Of a stretch of DNA of 64,000 bases, positions 22,115 through 38,000 are shown in pieces (the stretch's first letter is position 1; each line of letters begins with the position of its first letter). A program made the translations under genes and the position numbers. Origin of the DNA: Gelatoporia subvermispora B (Eukaryota > Basidiomycota > Agaricomycetes > Polyporales > Gelatoporiaceae); the NCBI GenBank assembly GCA_000320605.2, contig KB445792.1, positions 1,369,581 through 1,433,580 of the forward strand. Direction: 5' to 3'. A model generated the notes under the pieces. That model was not told the origin of the DNA. It did no database searches and saw only the letters and a list, made by a program, of their open reading frames with translations.

Positions 22115-24251
22115 TTATTGGAACGTGCAACCTTGTCCTTCGGGATCAGCGCGAATCACCTGGTACTGCATGAGAAGGCTGTTGAGATCAATTCGTCTGG
22201 CAGACACTTCGGCGTTTCTGGCCATGATAGATTCTGCGTTGCTCATCCTAGAGAATTGTCTGATGTCTTGCCGAGTGGGAGCAAACAACTGAGGATGGCA
22301 AGCGGGCTGGTCAGTGAATGGTGTCCAGACAGATTAAAGCAAGATAGGCTCACCTTTACAGTAGTGTCAATGCCGCTGACCGCTACCAAAGGGAGGTGCG
22401 GATGACCCTCGATGACGTTCACAACACTGCCATCACCTTCAAGGATATCATGCAGGTGGCCGGTGGATTTCTGCCACATGAACCAATTTCCATCATCGGA
22501 GCCGGACACAATAAACTCGTCCTGAGGACCGAGGAAGTTCACTAGAACCATGCACCTTAGCATGATGTTTGAACCGCAGGATAAGTATTGTTTACTTGCC
22601 ATCTTTGACAGTCTCCACGTTGGCTGCGCCCGCAAAGCGACTTCGAGGATAGACGATTGGCACACTAGTACATGATAGATCCCCGCAGGGTTCATCTGGT
22701 AGATCTTCGCCTTGGTCGTCTTCTGCGTGATCTCCCGACTCGTCTTCATCCACACCTGCAGCGGGCTGAGGCAAGGCAGGTAGGCCATCCTCTGATAGAA
22801 AGTGTTCGATGTCGTCCTCCATTTGAATATCGCGCTCGATGCGTTCGGTATAAGCGGAACTCTGCTCCCGAGTCATCCCAATTTGTTTCGGACTCAGTGA
22901 GCGCGGTCTGTTATTTGGAGGGACGATCGAGCTGCTCCTTGACGGTGACGGCGACTGCGCTTCGTCCCGAGTAGAATACAAATACACCGCATCTGAGCTA
23001 TATGCTGAAGCCATGTAGGTATGTTGGTCACAGCACTGTCGGTTGACTTACAGAGTAAAACCTGTCGCTGCATAAGTACTCGAACGGGCGTCATAGTGAG
23101 GAACTGGCCGACCTCATGACCATTGCTCTGTGCCATTTTGGCGCCTGTAATATGCTCGTAGCCTCGTCTCTCGGATGGCCCGCGTGTAGCGCGACCGAAC
23201 CGTCTGACGCATGTCGTTAAATCGTTTGCGTCTGGAGACATACCCCATTCCTCGCGAATGAATCGCCCTACTTGTCGTCTATCAAAGAGATAGCCCTGAA
23301 ACAAGCGGTCATCGAATATTCAATGCAACATCTCCCCGATAACTTACATACGGCGACTCTCCCGCCACAACAACTTGATATGGCGTCTGGGGTGAGAGTG
23401 CGATAGTGCTTAGCTCATGGCTGAGCTTGACCACAGGTGCAGGACATGACCCCGTTCGACAATCATGCGGAACGCGTAAATCGTGCTGTCGTACTGTTCC
23501 ATCCTAGATAGCACGCCATTAGTATGGCCTACTAGTATCCCTGGAAGCACACGTTGAGACGTACTTCTCCCACAGTCAAGAATATATCTGGGCTTTCCTC
23601 CGTGATGATACGCTTGACCCGACCTGAATGGCACCGGAGTACGCGCACATTCGCCTCGCGCGTACCGAAGACGGTCTCCCCACCAAATTTCGAGAGAGTA
23701 GATAGAGCTCCGACGTCGGATATCCTGACTTGTTGATCCCCTGCTACAGTCGCTCTGCTGAATATGAGCGCTGCGTCATGGGAATGCGTCGACCGGTGAC
23801 TTACATGCGTGAGGAATAGGGCAGCATTTGAGCATTGAAGATATTGGCGCGATGGCCAGTATGGATCACGGCTTCGCAGACAAACGGGTAGTCTTTGGAA
23901 GTATCAGCGGTGTCCAACCGCCATAATCGAACTCTGGCCGACAACAGATCAGGACACTACTAGGGACAGTGTACAAGCACCTACGTCCTGTCATCTCCTC
24001 CACTGAGCAGGAGTTCGCCGTCTCTAGCCCAAGACAAGGCGTTCACGCATCTAGTCAAAGTGAGATAGGAGAAGGGACACTGCATGTAAGTTTACTCGCC
24101 CAGTGTGTCCGCTATCCTCATCTCCGAGTACGTTGACCCTGTCCAACGGTTGAGTCAACGAGGCGGACAGTAGATGAGCTTTGCGCCTCGTGGATAAGGC
24201 AGCAATGGACGTGGAATGCAAGACGGGATCCTCCAAATGTCTCTCAACCAT
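22115..24251 (-). CDS. WD40 protein, DDB1/CUL4-associated factor (DCAF6/8-like)
   Basis: Likely substrate receptor or adaptor of a Cul4-Ddb1 ubiquitin ligase. The start at 24251 gives MVERHLEDPVLHSTSIAALS. WD repeats follow: GHTGRCVNALSWARDGELLL with SGGDD, GHRANIFNAQMLP, HSGRVKRIITEESPDIFLTV, EDGTVRQHDLR and, after an insertion, FIVSGSDDGNWFMWQKSTG. The last block is IEGHPHLPLVAVSGIDTTVK followed by LFAPT. The acidic, Ser-rich insertion encoded at about 22690-22960 separates the N- and C-terminal propeller halves, which is characteristic of the DCAF6/DCAF8 group. The C-terminus FQ and its stop lie at 22115-22117. DDB1 binding is inferred from family only. Which human DCAF is closest cannot be decided by eye. 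Confidence 0.8.
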
Positions 24252-24660
24252 GCAGCAGTCCTAGATATGCTAGTCAGATGGACTTCAGTAAAAATATCGA
24301 CGATGTCGTTTATAGACACAAGGGTTACACGGGGAGCGTTGGATAATGTGCATGGTTCACTTCTCCAAGGTCTAGAAAGTGCTGGCACTTCGGGTTGTGT
24401 CACAGCCCTCCTTGTCTCTCCCGTGTTGACGCGCCCCACAGCGTCATAGCGCGCTCCCACACCGATGTCCATGCCCATTGCGATAATCACACCTCAGTAA
24501 CAGTGTATGTTGAATGTCCATTGGCAACGTTTGAAATGTAACATGAGTAGAATTACAGGAACAGTATGACATATTCCGGCGACACATCAAGAACACAGCG
24601 CGGAAGTGGGCTTCCAGTGGGCGTGAATATTCGCTCAAACAATCATCAAGGATCGTCAGT
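24252..24660. other. Spacer between WD40 gene and PEP4
   Basis: 409 bp containing the promoter of the WD40 gene and the 3' UTR of the protease gene (both minus strand). An open minus-strand frame crosses it but shows no domain. Confidence 0.5.
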
Positions 24661-26223
<1,563 letters not shown>

Positions 26224-26590
26224 GATGGTCGAGAGGTAAGGAGGGGACGCGAATGCGGGGGGTCTATAGCGGCGCCGGCTCCGCGGCTTCTTGCGGGGGG
26301 GTTGACGTTGCCTCCGCAGGCAACAGGCGCAACGCGCGTACGCGCAGGCGTCGATGACGGCCGGTGCTGCGGGATCTCCCGCTGTCTGCCTCCGCCACGC
26401 TCTGTCCGATACCGGTCCACGGCCGGCACTCGGGCCGTCGATGGCCGGCCTTGAGCCGGAAAGTGGCTGCTCGCATTGCTCTGCACCTGTAGCCCCGAGT
26501 GGCTGCCTGGCGTGTTGTGCTGCTCAGCTGTTCGACGAGCCTTGACCGCATCTAGTCAGCTGGCTCGACTCTGCTAAGCTTCCTTAGTCG
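26224..26590. other. Divergent promoter region (PEP4 / bromodomain gene)
   Basis: 367 bp between two divergent start codons, very GC-rich next to PEP4. No gene of its own is visible. Confidence 0.55.
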
Positions 26591-28911
26591 ATGGCATCCG
26601 CTCTTCGTTCACGAAGATCCACAAAGTCTCCCGAAATCGACATATCAACCTTGACCAACACAGAACGCCTCATTTTATCACAGGCCGTGTACGAATTCGG
26701 CTCCGAATCATGGCCTGAGGTCTCCAAGTTGCTGTCCAAGCATCCTCTCATCTCGAGGCCCAAGAACTTTTTCGCAGCTCAAGTCAGTCGGCGTTTGCTC
26801 TGGTCCCATTGACCGTCTAGATTTATGTAGTCTCTCTAATATAGTCATGTCGAGCCATATACCTTCAGCTGATGCTCGACGCTGAACTGGAACGGTTTGT
26901 CGTGAACCCTCCGTAAAATGCAAATCTTGTCCGACATATTCCCTTGTCAGATCTGAAGCGGACGCAGCCCCTCATGGTATGTCACTGGGCAACACGTTTA
27001 TGGCCTATCGTTAACTTCAAGTAGCTGCGGTCCATCTTAACTTGGCTCAGCGCCATTATCAAGCTCGTGTGCTTGAACTGCGAGAGTTGATAGCCGCAGA
27101 AGAGACCAAATTCAAGTACGTCGCCGTACTGGACATTTCCACGCGTACCTTAACACTCTGAGTCTTTGCAGAACACTTGTCGCAGAGATCGATGAGATTC
27201 GTGGAGGTCTCTGGGACCCTAAAATTCGCGCAGAACTCGGCGAGCCTGAAGAGGCCATTGACGAACCGTCTCCTCAGGCCGTCGAAACGCCCCCAAAAGA
27301 TAAGCGCAGGAGCGCAAGTATACGTAGGAGCCTCAGCGCAGTGGCATCACGGATGAACACCGAGGAACCCGCTCGCAGTCCGTCAGCTGCTTCTCAGCGC
27401 AGTCCGGTCGAGGTGCGTCAGCGTAGTTTCTCATTAGTATAACGCATGCTCATGCGATAATTGTTCGCGCCTATAGACATCATATGTGGAGGACGAAGCT
27501 CCTGCAGAGCCTGAATTACCCGATGCAACAAGCCATGACAATGAGACTGACAATCCTATTGAAGAACCTGGTGTTGAGACGGAAGAAGAACACGATGAAG
27601 CCGCTGAAGATGCGGCGGTCGAAGCGGCGGTAGAAGAGGCTGTCGAAGAAGCCGTCGAGGAGCCAGCCGACGAGGCCGCCGAGGAAGTGGTAGAAGAGGC
27701 TGTAGGGGAGCCTGCTGATGAAGCCATCGAGGAACCACAGGAAGAGGCAGTCGATCAGCTGATTGACGAGGAGCCCAGTATGAACTCCGCTCGAGATGAT
27801 GTCGCAGAAGAGCTAAGAAGTGAACTGGGCGACGACGAGGAACCTCCAGGGCCGTCATCACCTCACGACATGGTGCTATCCATACATATCTAGCAGCTAT
27901 TTCGATCTCTAATCTCATCGGTGTTACAGGCGATAGATGAGTTTCCAGAGGAGCCCAGTCCGAAACAGGACCTCGAGACTGTCGAAGGACCAGCTGAATC
28001 AGAAGATGTCACATTATCCGGACCGCCACCAGAAGACACAGTTTCCGGGCGGCAAGAATCTCCTCATGACGATGATGGCATGGATGTGGATGAACAATCG
28101 AGGCCAGCCGAAGACCGCGAAGAGAGTCCAGCGCAGGAGGAAGAGATTGATGGGGCCACTGAAGAGAGGGATGCTCTGGAACAGTCTGAGGATGATATTG
28201 CCGTTGAGAAAGCGGAAGACGAGTCTCCCATACCGCAGCATTCAGACCGAGCCGAAGGTGAGTACATGTAATAAAAGTTAGTTTCGGGGTAACTCAACAA
28301 TTCCAGGCAAGCGGAAAGCTTCTGATGCTGGTAGTTCCATTTCGGAACCTCTCCGCAGCAGGAAACGACTGCGAGAGGACTCCGAGCCTATGGATGAGGA
28401 CGATAGTGGTGAGACTGTCCATACTTCGCCTTCTCACCTAATCTCATTCGCAGAAGCCGCTACTCCGGGACCGAGGGGTCGTAGACGAGAGCGTCTATCT
28501 GGACAAGAGACGCCCGTTGTCTCTAAACGTTTCCAGAACGTCATCACGATGCTGCACTCCCAAATTTCCCAGCATCGCTACGGCAATATTTTTCATAACC
28601 CGATCAAGCCGTCGGAAGCGCCAGACTACCGCGACATCGTGAAGCGACCTATGGACTTGAAGACCATCAAGGCACGTATCAAGGATGGCCTGATAACGAG
28701 CTCCCTTGAGTTCCAGAGGGACGTGTCTCTCATGTTTGCCAACGCCATCATGTACAACCGACCCGGCTCTGAGATTGCCTACATGGCTGGGGAGGTAGGT
28801 GGATCGTCCACCGGTGGTCGCACATTCACTAAAGTGTCGTTATAGATGATGGCTGCTAGCGAAGCACAAATTAACGCATTCCGACAAACCGAGGGCTTCC
28901 ATCGGATGTAG
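26591..28911 (+). CDS. Bromodomain protein, BRD8/Bdc1-like NuA4 subunit
   Basis: Probable chromatin-reader subunit of the NuA4/TIP60 histone acetyltransferase. The start at 26591 gives MASALRSRRSTKS. Next is a SANT-like block (TNTERLILSQAVYEFGSE ... WPEVSKLL) and a coiled-coil segment (RYQARVLELRELIAAEETKF ... LVAEIDEIRGGLWD), the N-terminal signature of BRD8. A long acidic, low-complexity middle follows (about 27486-28260, runs of EEAVEEAVEEPADEA). The C-terminal bromodomain runs from about 28520 to the stop: ITMLHSQISQHRYGNIFHNP, then DYRDIVKRPMDLKTIKARI, then FANAIMYNRPGSEIAYMA with the conserved acetyl-lysine-binding Asn in MYNR. Stop at 28909-28911. Its 3' end lies 103 bp from the end of TRA1, which encodes another subunit of the same complex. 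Confidence 0.85.
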
Positions 28912-29014
28912 TCACCATAAAACAAAGTATTTGCACATTCCGATGAGACCAATCTATCCAATACAGACATGGTGGTACAGATAACATTCGAAAGCAATCC
29001 GATGCAGTTGCCAC

Positions 29015-32000
29015 TCAGTACCACGGTACAAAAATCTCAGTCATCTTCATGAGTTGGATTGGGTTTGTCGCAGTTGAAATCAAACTAGTCACAGTTTGTA
29101 ATACTGGTACGTTTGCTGGATTCGTGGGGTTGTTCATGGCCTTTGAGACGCGAATATGTCGTCAATGCCACATCAATAGCTAGGCTCTCCGCAAGCACTT
29201 ACCTGTTCTCGCTCGACCTTGCATGCCATTGCCTGTGCTCTTTTGACCACTCCATCTGTCAACGCAGCTGTGTACTGCCTGAAGGTAAGATCATAGGTCC
29301 ATGACTTGCTGCGCTGAATGAGCCAATGTGAAACCTCATCTCGCGCGAACAAGCAGAGCTGCTGCTCGAGATCATACTGCTGAGAATTAGTATGGAGCTG
29401 ACTGTCGCTGATGGGGTACTCACCTCAGGCTCAGTCAGACAGCGCCCAAATGCCATTATTCCTGCGGCTAAGATGCCCTCCGTGAAGATCGGGCCAAGGA
29501 AGTGCTGCAGATTCGGCGTGAAGCGGAACGGAACAGTGTCAGTAGCGGCCAGGACGGGGCCGAATGGAGCAGCGCCTGCACCTTGTTCAGAGAGAAGGTG
29601 ACTATTACAAATGGTTCAACACTTACTCGGTAGTAGCTCAGTCATGGATATCTCTCCGCTTGATCTGGATATATTGAAACGCGAAGGCAGCCGGCTCGTC
29701 AGGCAAAGGATGTATGTCATGAAGCTGACGCCTGCTAGCTGGAGTGAGAAATGCTTGCGCATGCGCCATAGCTCGCATGGTCCCTCCATTGTACGCGTCA
29801 TGTACTGAAACAAGAGTCAGCATACATGGACTGATTTCGACATCAAGGACAATGCCTTACAGACGTGAGGATATTCTCCGGCGCATATTTCTGGATGACC
29901 TCATCCATCAGGTCCTTCTTCAATGCCAGGAACTCTAACTTGCCAGGCTACGTACTGGAGTCAATGTTAAGTAGGAATATCGATGTCACCTTTACTCACT
30001 GATTTCCCCTGTGATTTGAATTCTCGCATGCCCAGCTTGACTTTCTCGCCTATGAGTAGAATCGGATCTTCTTTCGCAATTCCACGAGCATCACAGTGGA
30101 TATCATAGATGTCACCCAAATTCACGTAGGATGCGTCGCTCTGCCATAGACGCGCGGTTGGTCCAAGTGGTACGGCAGCCGGGAGGTGGAAGTGCAATGT
30201 TCGTTTCCGAGACTCCTTCTTGCGGTAGAGGACGCTATGTAATCCATCAAGTGAGTGTCCCATGATTGACAATTGGTAGCACCCACCCATTGAACGTGCG
30301 GAATAACTTGATGACTCGCTCTTCTCTTCGACACTGACGGCTGGCTGACAGTTGCAGCGCGAATGATGTCTTGGAGTTGTCGTTCCCAATGAATGTTATT
30401 CGCCTCCAGTAATATCCGTGCGTGCGACAGTATTCCACTCGCGACCCAAACTTCTGGATTCGGACGAAGTTTTGATTACTGTCCTTGTCCTATCTGCGCA
30501 TTAGTGTCGGAATAACTGGTTGACGATTGCAGATGTTACCTCTGTGTATTGCCCTGGGACCTCAACCTCGTCGAATTTGCCGTATTGAAACTCCGTGAGA
30601 TAGTGACTGGAATACTCTAGGGATTGATATCGGGGTCGGGAGTCAAGATGCTTCTCGTATTTATCCCGCCACTGCTGGAGACGCCTGATATATTCATACA
30701 ATGAAGGTTTGCTCTTGACGAAATCCTCCTCATACTCTTTCTGCGAAGATATGAGGCGGCTAATTGAGATTAGTCTATATCTGTGACGCACCCGGGCAAC
30801 ACCAATGAGATTCGTGGCTAAGCGAGCAAGACTGTTAACAGTCGCTGGATTGAGCTGCCCGTCGTCGTCGGACGCCATGCGAACAACGTATTGCTAAGTA
30901 TCAGGACTATGAGTAATGCATAGTGAGGTTGAAATATACCATACAGACCGAGATTGCGTCATGCAACAACATGCAGACTAAGCGGTAAATCTCCTCCTCG
31001 GGACTGGCTTTGAATCTTGTTAGAAGCTGGTCCACGATCGTCTCCAAACTCAAAATGAGTAGAGGGAATGCCGTCTTGAGAATCTGCATGACTTCCTCGA
31101 TGTGTTCCCAAGACTGACGGACGGGGTACGGAGTTGGGTCTACAGCACTTCGTGGATCAACCGGCGCAGCCGCCCTTTGACCTTCAGTCGAGGACTGTGA
31201 AGTGGACTCCGTTGAAGTGGCACCGGGTGCTTGAGCAGGGGTAGTAGCGCTCTCGACAGCCTTGCTGCTATCCCCTCCACCGTCTGCGTTGACGTCTTGC
31301 ATAGGGTGATCACCATCGGCACGCACGTCGCTCGAAGACGGTGTACTGGCCATCTGCTGACGTTGGGCAGCGTTGCGGTGAGCTAGAGCTGCTGCTCGCT
31401 TGTACATTGCCATCTCTTCTCTGGTGGCACGAAGATTGAAGAAGAGTGCCTAATTGCTATGATCAATAAGTGCATTCGGAATGAACTCCAAGCAAAGAGC
31501 ACACCTGAGGGTAAATCTTGGCCAAATTCAACAATATGTACTTCGCTTGTTTGAACTCGCGCTGAGAGACAGAGAGGCACAACTCGGGGATGAGAGTGAT
31601 CCAGTACCAATACGCGGCATCTCCTTTGTAAGTGTCGAACGATTTGGAGACGGTCAGAGTGCCGTCGTCGACGCTGAGCAGCCAGAGGATACGAGTCAGC
31701 AAGGGGCGACTCTTCCTGTTCTTGTAAAGGCCTGCGGCCTGGAGATAACAGCTGACTGCATTCGCCGCATAGGACATATCGGTGGGATGTTCTTTGAACA
31801 TGCGGTCATTGAACTTGCCCCAAGCTGCCCAGGCCTTAGCCTGTAACATGTCGAGCTGAACAGCTTGGCCGAAAGCCTGATTGGCCTCTTCGTTCCGATT
31901 GAACTTCGCGTGGAACATCCCCTTCAATGTGTAGAACTCTGCCTTTTGGCCATTGGAGAAATACATCAAATTGGTGTTGTTGATCACCTCTAAGCCTGCT

Positions 32001-35000
32001 TGAAGGTCACCAGGTTTTTGATAATGACAACGTGCCTGCTCTCGGAGTTTCAAGAATGCCTCCGAAATCTCGATGTTTGGCAAAGTATAGATTTTGTTCA
32101 GCGACGTGAAGCAAACGTCGAGCAGATCATGCTTGCGGGCAACGTGAGCGAAGCGATTGATAATCCACGCCGTCTCGTGATAACCCCTGTACCCGAAGGT
32201 ATTCGAACTGTTTGCAGCCGCCCCACCACCCTGACTCGAGCTGCTGATGAGGGGGATATACGCCTTGTTGATCGCGTTGAACACATTCTGACGCCACGCT
32301 ACCAAATCGCTCCAGATGCTGATATCGTCGCAGATGTTGGGCAGACGCTCCCTCCATGCCTGCAAAACCATCTTGAGGTCCGATGATTTCTTCTCCAAAT
32401 TCTGAGCGGTCGTCGTGGATAATGACCCGAATATCTGCACAGCTTCTTGAAGTTCGACAAATTGTTGGAAGTGTTGCAGCAATGGAACATGAGCAGCCGA
32501 TAGATGAGGCGGGAGGGCAGCCCACTTCCGTAGCGACAACTGCATGGCGTCCTCTAGAATTCTGGTGAATTCTGTGTTCTTGTCCACAGCGGCCGGCAAT
32601 TTCAGTAGTGCCACGAATGCTTCAAAGACTCGCCTCCGCGGAGTGGCAGCTTCCGGTAGAAGAGCGATTTGCTCTTCGAGGGCGGGCATGTTCTCGTTCC
32701 AATCCTTGATCCGCCATGCACTTTCCAGCATTAACTCATGATTACCATCCTTCTCCGCGAGTTCGTACAGGATGTCCCAATGTTGAAGCTTCTCGGCGGC
32801 GAGCATCCAATGATCTTCCCACAAGCAGAACTCGATCTCGGAATAAGGCATGGCACCGGATCTAGTCTTGCTTTGAGCAGCCTCATAGATAGTGGATGCC
32901 TGTTCCCACATGCCGCACTGCTCGAACGCAGAAGCGATGTTTGTGTCCGAGTACATAGAGCGTCGTCGCCAAAGACCATAGAAGATGTCGTCTTCTGCTA
33001 GTTCGGCGTAGACTTCCGCAAGGGAGTCATATATTGTATCTCGAATAACGACTTCATCGTCGCGAACGGCTTGCAGAGACGTTTCAAGGATCTCGACGGA
33101 GATATGCCAAGCGCTGAATGTCTTCGCGAGATATTTCACTAGATGTGGGGGGAGAATCATCGGAGGAGAGCACGCGTGGATTCCGGCGAGCAAGGTTTGG
33201 ATGACATTGGGACGCAGCTCAGCTTGTCTGATATGGAAGTCCTTGCTGAGTAGTGCGATCATGTGGTTGGTCAAGTCTGCTTGTTCACGTCGAGTCAGAC
33301 AAGACCATGCAGACGGGAACAGAGAGATCCAAATATCATGCGTCAAGTCCGGGTCTAGTGCGAGGAGTCGTTGTATCGGCCGGACCAGAGTAGAGGTACT
33401 ACCCAGCATGAATGGGGGGGCAACATAAAAAGGTTCCAGTGAGTTACGCTTATCCGCCCAGAGCGTAAGGTCGATGTCAGCAGAGCCTAGAAGTAGATGC
33501 AGTGCAATGGGAATCCAGTAATGCGTGGCCAACGGCTCCCAACTTTGTACTCCAACGATGTATGTCAATCGGCTTGAAAGAGACCGCGGGACACTTGAGT
33601 CGAGTAAGTCGATGAACCGTTCGCGGATTGTGAGGTCGGCCGCCCGACAACCAAGGAGAAACGATTGCTCCAGTCGCATTGTGAGATCTGTGCGGCGTAA
33701 CCCAGGATCAGTGTAGATATCGTAAATCAGCTCCAAGTAGGCGTTGAAAAGCGCTTCTCCGCGCTCTCCTCGCGTCTCGAAAGCGGCCATTTTCTGCAAC
33801 AATGTTGCCTTCTCTTTCATTGTCGGATATGGATCCCGCTTGTTCATCACCCAGTCCCGAGCGATGTCGAGCATGAACCGACAAAGGTTTCCATTCTTGC
33901 ACTTGTCGACTAGTACCTGCAGGGTGCCAATAAGCCACTTTCTCTGTTCTCCGAGATACGCGACAGCCGACTGGGAAATTTCCAGCATAGCGGTCAGAAG
34001 TCGCACAATGAGATCGTGTCCATTCTGACTAGGCTGGTGGGAATTCGGCGTCGAAGATGACTGGAGGTAATCCTTCGCCATCTTGCTGAACAACTTCATC
34101 AAGGCCAGACTGAAGGGCTCGATGCGTTCTGGAGTAACTTGAACGACAGACTTTAGCATCAACAAGGTGCCGCGGAGTGCGCCGACATTGTTGGCCCTGA
34201 GGTTCTCGGCCTCTCGCAGGTTCTCCCCGACCGTCGTGTGTACCCATGAATGGAAGTTGGCAATATCGTTCTGCTGCTCTTCTTCCTCTTTCGGTAAAGG
34301 GAACAGTTGAATGAGTCGATCAAAGACGGGGTGTAAGGAGTCGTGGAGTCCTTGGTCCTCGGATGTGAGCCCTCGCCGCACCAACTTCGTCAGTATAGGC
34401 GCGTTGCTAGTGTACCAAGAATCGTCCTTGTCCGTGGACACCACGTTCAGCACTTTCGCGGCGCTCTGTGCTTGGCTTAGGGTTTGTGAATCATTCAGCT
34501 CGGTCTGTAGCCATGTGAATCCATCATTGGCTACATAGGGATGTACGTGTCAACTTACCTGTTCCAAAGCCCGCGAGAAGTAGTGTAGTTTGACAGTGAC
34601 ATCGCTCCACCCGGAGGGCCCGACCACCAGTCGAAGAAGAGCCAGTGCACGAGGAATGACAAGACTCCTCGCTTGCGCGTCCTGAGGCGCCGTCACGGGC
34701 CCAGTAGCTGGGGCGGTAGCGAGTCGGACGAGGTAGCTAACCATGCTCTCACGGAAAGCTAAAGGTGTAGCCCAAGTGTCCGGGGATGAGGGATCAGGTG
34801 CGGAGGAAAGCTGCTCCTTTCCTCTTGCAGTCGACGCCTTTTGCTCCCAATCAAAGATCACTTGGAGAATGTCTACGGAGAGTAAACGTGATTCTCCATT
34901 AGATGAAGGCGATAGTCCGAGCCGATTAAGATAGTTTACGATATGCGGGATGAACAACGACCGTACGGGATAGAATAGTGCCGCTTGACGAACGATGAGG

Positions 35001-38000
35001 TGGTAGATGAGAGCGATTTGGGAGAATCCGCTGCCTTCCTCTGCGAGCAGTCGTCTTGCTGTCTTGGCCCACTGCGGTATCTCAGCGTGAGCAGGTTGCG
35101 TACGTTGGAGGACAGGTGCCAGGACATCAAGCGCCTGGCGTATCAGAGACTTGGCAACGTCAGAGTGTGGAGGCCTCAGAAGTCCTGTCCATACGCGAAG
35201 AATGAATTTAGGTGGGACATCGTATGCCTCGAAAAATCGGGCTGCCAGTAGGTAGGCCGTGTGGTTGACGATAGCGTCCTCGCTCGTGATATAATGCCAT
35301 GCACACTTGATGACATCCTTCTTGACGTCCTCGAGGAAGCTGGGATACGAGTGCACCATGACGGTAGTGAGGTGCAACAATTCGATCTTGAAGGTGTCAT
35401 CAGCCTCGACGAATGTGACATCATCGATCATGGGTTGCCAGATGCATGTGTGCATCCTCTGGATGATATCATTATCGAGAAGACCGTCCTTATTCTCGCG
35501 AAGCGCGTGCGCGAAAATGATGGGCGTGAGGATGAATCGAATGAAATGTGCTTTGTGAGACCATGCATAGGACTTGTTGTTGAACCACTTGAAGAATCGT
35601 AGCAGAATATTACGCCGGAATGCGAGGTTCTCGCTAAGCGCCGTGTGGCTGTAGAGGAATTGCGAAATGCTGATCAAGTCCAAGGGTAGCTCGCGATTGA
35701 ATATAGCTACGACATCAAATAGGAGGTCAATCCTCGGCGTTTCTTCCATCGCCCTCTTGAATGTGCCAAACATGAGCATATGTCGCTGCGCAGCGTCCGC
35801 AACGGACCCAGTGGTGGGGTCAACCGAGTTTGGCTCTGCTTTCCACAACGTAAGGATAGCGTTGAGGACATAGTCGTTCCGCGTGATCCATCCCGGCACA
35901 AGTTCAGCCAAGTCCGAGCAAAGCTGAAGTCCAGGTAGGATCATGGGTGCCTCGCGACTCTCTAGACAAACCGTGACAATCATCGTCGATTTACCCGCCA
36001 ATTCGCGAAGGAGATGAGGAGCTAATCTTGCTTGGAGGATGCTGCGCAGTGTACGGACATGTCTAGGGAAATGGAGATGCCGCATGAAGAATTCGACGGC
36101 TTCTGAAGGGTAGCGGTCCAAGTATTTCGCTAACGGTTCCGAGAACGGACTCTGCCCCGAGAAGTGTAGTTGAGCCTCTGTTTGGACGATAGCATTGACA
36201 AGATTCTCCAAGAATATGTTTGCAGCGGATGGCAGAAGGTGGAATATGTTCGCCAACCGTACCAACTTGGTAATTCCTTCGTTCTCCGACAATGGTAGCC
36301 GCGACGATGCCTGGAGCATTTGAGGATCCGCTACGATGCGGAAATGGTCCAAAAGCTTGTGCCCGATTTCCACCTTGAAATAATTTGTGAGGAGTTCAAG
36401 TAGACGTGCTAAGCCTTCAAGCCCAGGAATCGACAGGCGCTTCGGATCAGCGAGATTCATGAGAATGGGCCGTAGACCAGTCTGCAGGAGCTCCTTGGGC
36501 AGCCTCGCACTCTGATGTGTCAAAACAGTGCGTAGTCCTTCGTGAGCGACCTCTTTGACTTCTGTCGTAGGAGAGTACAACGACTTGAAGTAAACACCCG
36601 TAACCCTGGAGTTTCCGTCAGTGACTGTTTCATGTAGAATACAATGTAAAATAGCCACCTCTGTCGTGTTTGAGTTTGCTTGGAGTAATAGTCCGTCAAT
36701 GGCATGGATGCTGTCAGGAGCTTGATACACGCGACACGAAGTTTAATGATGTCCAGGCTTCCTTGGCGAGCATTGCCGCGGCCAATGAGGGCCATGTCAT
36801 CGGCGTCCGCCAAAGCCAGGGCCTCGTGCAATAAACGCAATAGCTCATCGTTGAGCTCTGGGAGAGGGGGGTTGAGGCTCATGCAGTAGCGTATTGCCTC
36901 GATCATGCCGATCTGCATTGGGAATGGGAGCGCCCGTAATGGTTTCGTGTAGATTGTAGTCAGAACACGATCGCGGTGAGGCATCAGTAGCTCTGAGATG
37001 GATCTGCCACTGAGTTCGGACAAGACGCCAATGCAGATTTGAGTGGCCTTGCGCACACGTGCATTTGGACTAGATAGCTCCCCAAAGAAGATGCCAACAA
37101 GATGCATGAGCTTGTTCTTACTGGTGACTGCGTCGCTGCTTGGAATCTTGAGCTCTTCGCCATGCACACGCACTACGCATGTCAAGACATCATTAACGTC
37201 GTCCACGTCACGAGGAAGGTCGTACGGCATGTCTTTTAAGACATGCATCAAGATTCGTACAAGATCCGTCTTCTTGTCGTTGATCCACTTCATGCCGTGT
37301 TCAGATATGGATGACATCATTCGGATCCCAGCGCAGCCAGCGGATTTTTGAGCCCAGGGATCCTCGAGGCAAAGCGAGGTGAAGTGATTAGCAAGTTGAT
37401 GAAGCACAAACATCATGTCCTGAGGGGTCGCCTCAGTCATGGAGGAGTGACCGGCTACCTCGCGCATAGCACCGAAGACGACCTCCTGAGACTTCTTGGA
37501 CTCTTCGATGTTTTCTCGCGCAATACCATGAGGCATTGCTTCTAGAAGACACCCAAAAAGTGGGCTTGCGTAGCGACGCGAAATTGGGTCCTTTGTGGCT
37601 GCTCTTCGGAGCTCTGCAGTCAAGATGAATTTGGTTGTGTCGAATAAGATCTTCTCGGCCTTCTCTTCAAGTTCCCCAAGCTGAAGCGCCTCAAACATCC
37701 CTTGCAAGCATCTGATGAAGATTACTTCTCGGTCATGGCCTTTGACTCCCTGAGCGACGTCAGACAGGAATGCAATGCTCGCGGGAATTGAGCTCACCTC
37801 GTGCAGTAAGAATGTTGAGCATGAATCGAGGAGATTGAAGGCGTATGCGTAGTAAGGTGTATACTTGCTATTAAGCAGTACTTTGAGCGCCAAGGAAGAA
37901 GCGGGTCCTAGTTCTATGGATCCTACTTCTCCCGCCAAAGAGATTCGTGCCATAGTTGGTTCAGAATACTCGACGTACTTGAGCGCAGGTTCCTTGTCCA

